64,000 nt of DNA from Heterohyrax brucei (Eukaryota > Chordata > Mammalia > Hyracoidea > Procaviidae): assembly GCA_028571685.1 (NCBI GenBank), contig CM053141.1, positions 77,981,833 to 78,045,832 of the forward strand, written 5' to 3'. This document shows positions 63,293 through 64,000 of this stretch, piece by piece (the stretch's first letter is position 1; every line of letters starts with the position of its first letter). A program made the translations under genes and the position numbers. The notes beneath the pieces were generated by a model. That model had not been told where the DNA came from, did not search any database, and saw only the letters and a list, made by a program, of their open reading frames with translations.

Positions 63293-64000
63293 CTGAAAGC
63301 AAACAAGATGGCTTGAAACAAAACAGATTGTTGGTAAGCAGTCAGCTCCCACCAAAACTCATAAAACAAGAGGTGTTCTAAATTGGCACTACCTTTCATC
63401 AGAATTTAAAAGACAGACAAATTCACAAAGTTTATTGTGATTTTTCATAGCTAAAGCTAATTTAATACTGAAATATGCATACTATCCAAAATACTATGAT
63501 AAATTCTAAAGAACAATACGCATACACACAAAACACCCAAAAATTTAGTGAAAAATACCCTTCCCTAAATTATCAATGAAGACAGGTTTGCTAAAAATCT
63601 ATTACATTTTTCTACAGAAAGATTTTCTTACTATTTTACAGTAAATTCTCTATTAATCACAATGTGCAACTACCCAAATATCTTTGACTACACTAAATCG
63701 GAAGCTTGCTTGTGTAGTGATGGTGGCTGCTAGTGCACTTGTTCAGACTCACAGTGACCCAAAATACAACAAAACAAAACAGTGTCTGGTCCTGTGCCAT
63801 CCTCACAATTGCTACGTTTGAGTCCGTTGTTGCAGCCACTGTCTCAATCTTCCTTGTTTAGTCTTCATGTTTTTTGCTGACCCTTTATCAAGCATGATGT
63901 CATTCTCCAGCACTGGTCCTTCCTGATGACACGTCCAAAGCACACAAGATAAAGCCTACTATCCTCATTTTTAAGGAGCAATCTGGCTGCACTTCCTCTA
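63293..64000 (-). other. GFM2: GFM2 intron (partial) running off the window
   Basis: No further exon is recognisable before 64000. 63380-63710 is AT-rich and featureless. The end is an antisense RTE. Confidence 0.75.
63718..64000 (-). mobile_element. RTE 3' end, antisense, continues past window edge
   Basis: 'gatggtggctgctagtgcac' onward with 'tgagtccgttgttgcagcca' and 'ctgatgacacgtccaaagca'. Confidence 0.8.

Noticed and set aside
1-64000. CRISPR arrays, operons, prophages or other prokaryotic systems
   Set aside because: Intron-containing mammalian genes and afrotherian interspersed repeats fill the window. The many similar repeats are dispersed SINEs, not regularly spaced arrays.

Overview
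ORGANISM. This is nuclear DNA from a placental mammal, almost certainly an afrotherian and most likely an elephant or another paenungulate. Dozens of tRNA-like SINE copies of the AfroSINE/AfroLA type occur in both orientations, with copies of the RTE non-LTR retrotransposon that shares their tail sequence. There are also L1, mariner, MaLR/ERVL and endogenous-retrovirus fragments. The protein-coding genes are split into short exons with GT-AG introns. No prokaryotic gene organisation is present. || LAYOUT. (1) 1-22000: intergenic DNA with no credible gene. It holds SINEs, RTE pieces, retroposons, old L1 remnants, several copies of one ERV-like LTR/leader unit, and a TA-flanked mariner (16259-17960) that carries an LTR-like insertion. 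(2) 22040-22570: a CpG-rich, GC-box-bearing promoter and first exon. (3) 22236-46552 (+): HEXB, the beta subunit of lysosomal beta-hexosaminidase. All 14 coding exons are present with consensus splice sites, reading frame is preserved across every junction, and the product is 541 residues. (4) 46553-47048: a very short convergent intergenic segment where the 3' ends of HEXB (+) and GFM2 (-) meet. Their poly(A) signals are only 9 bp apart. (5) 47049-63292 (-): the last seven coding exons of GFM2 (mitochondrial EF-G2, a ribosome recycling factor), giving 340 residues of domains II(end)-III-IV-V. The 5' part of the gene lies beyond the right edge. || FUNCTION. The two genes are neighbours by conserved mammalian synteny (HEXB followed by convergent GFM2), not members of a pathway. 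HEXB works in the lysosome, degrading GM2 ganglioside and terminal beta-linked GlcNAc/GalNAc. GFM2 works in the mitochondrial matrix, splitting post-termination ribosomes with mitochondrial RRF. || POINTS OF INTEREST. Two of the four N-glycosylation sequons known in human HEXB are lost and one new sequon appears. The poly(A) signals of the convergent genes interlock. An RTE copy in HEXB intron 5 is split by two later insertions. A mariner-derived palindrome lies 40 bp from a GFM2 splice donor. Two strong tandem stem-loops precede a poly(A) signal at 61249-61467. I did not find a previously undescribed gene system. Repeat boundaries are approximate and family names were assigned by eye, without any database.
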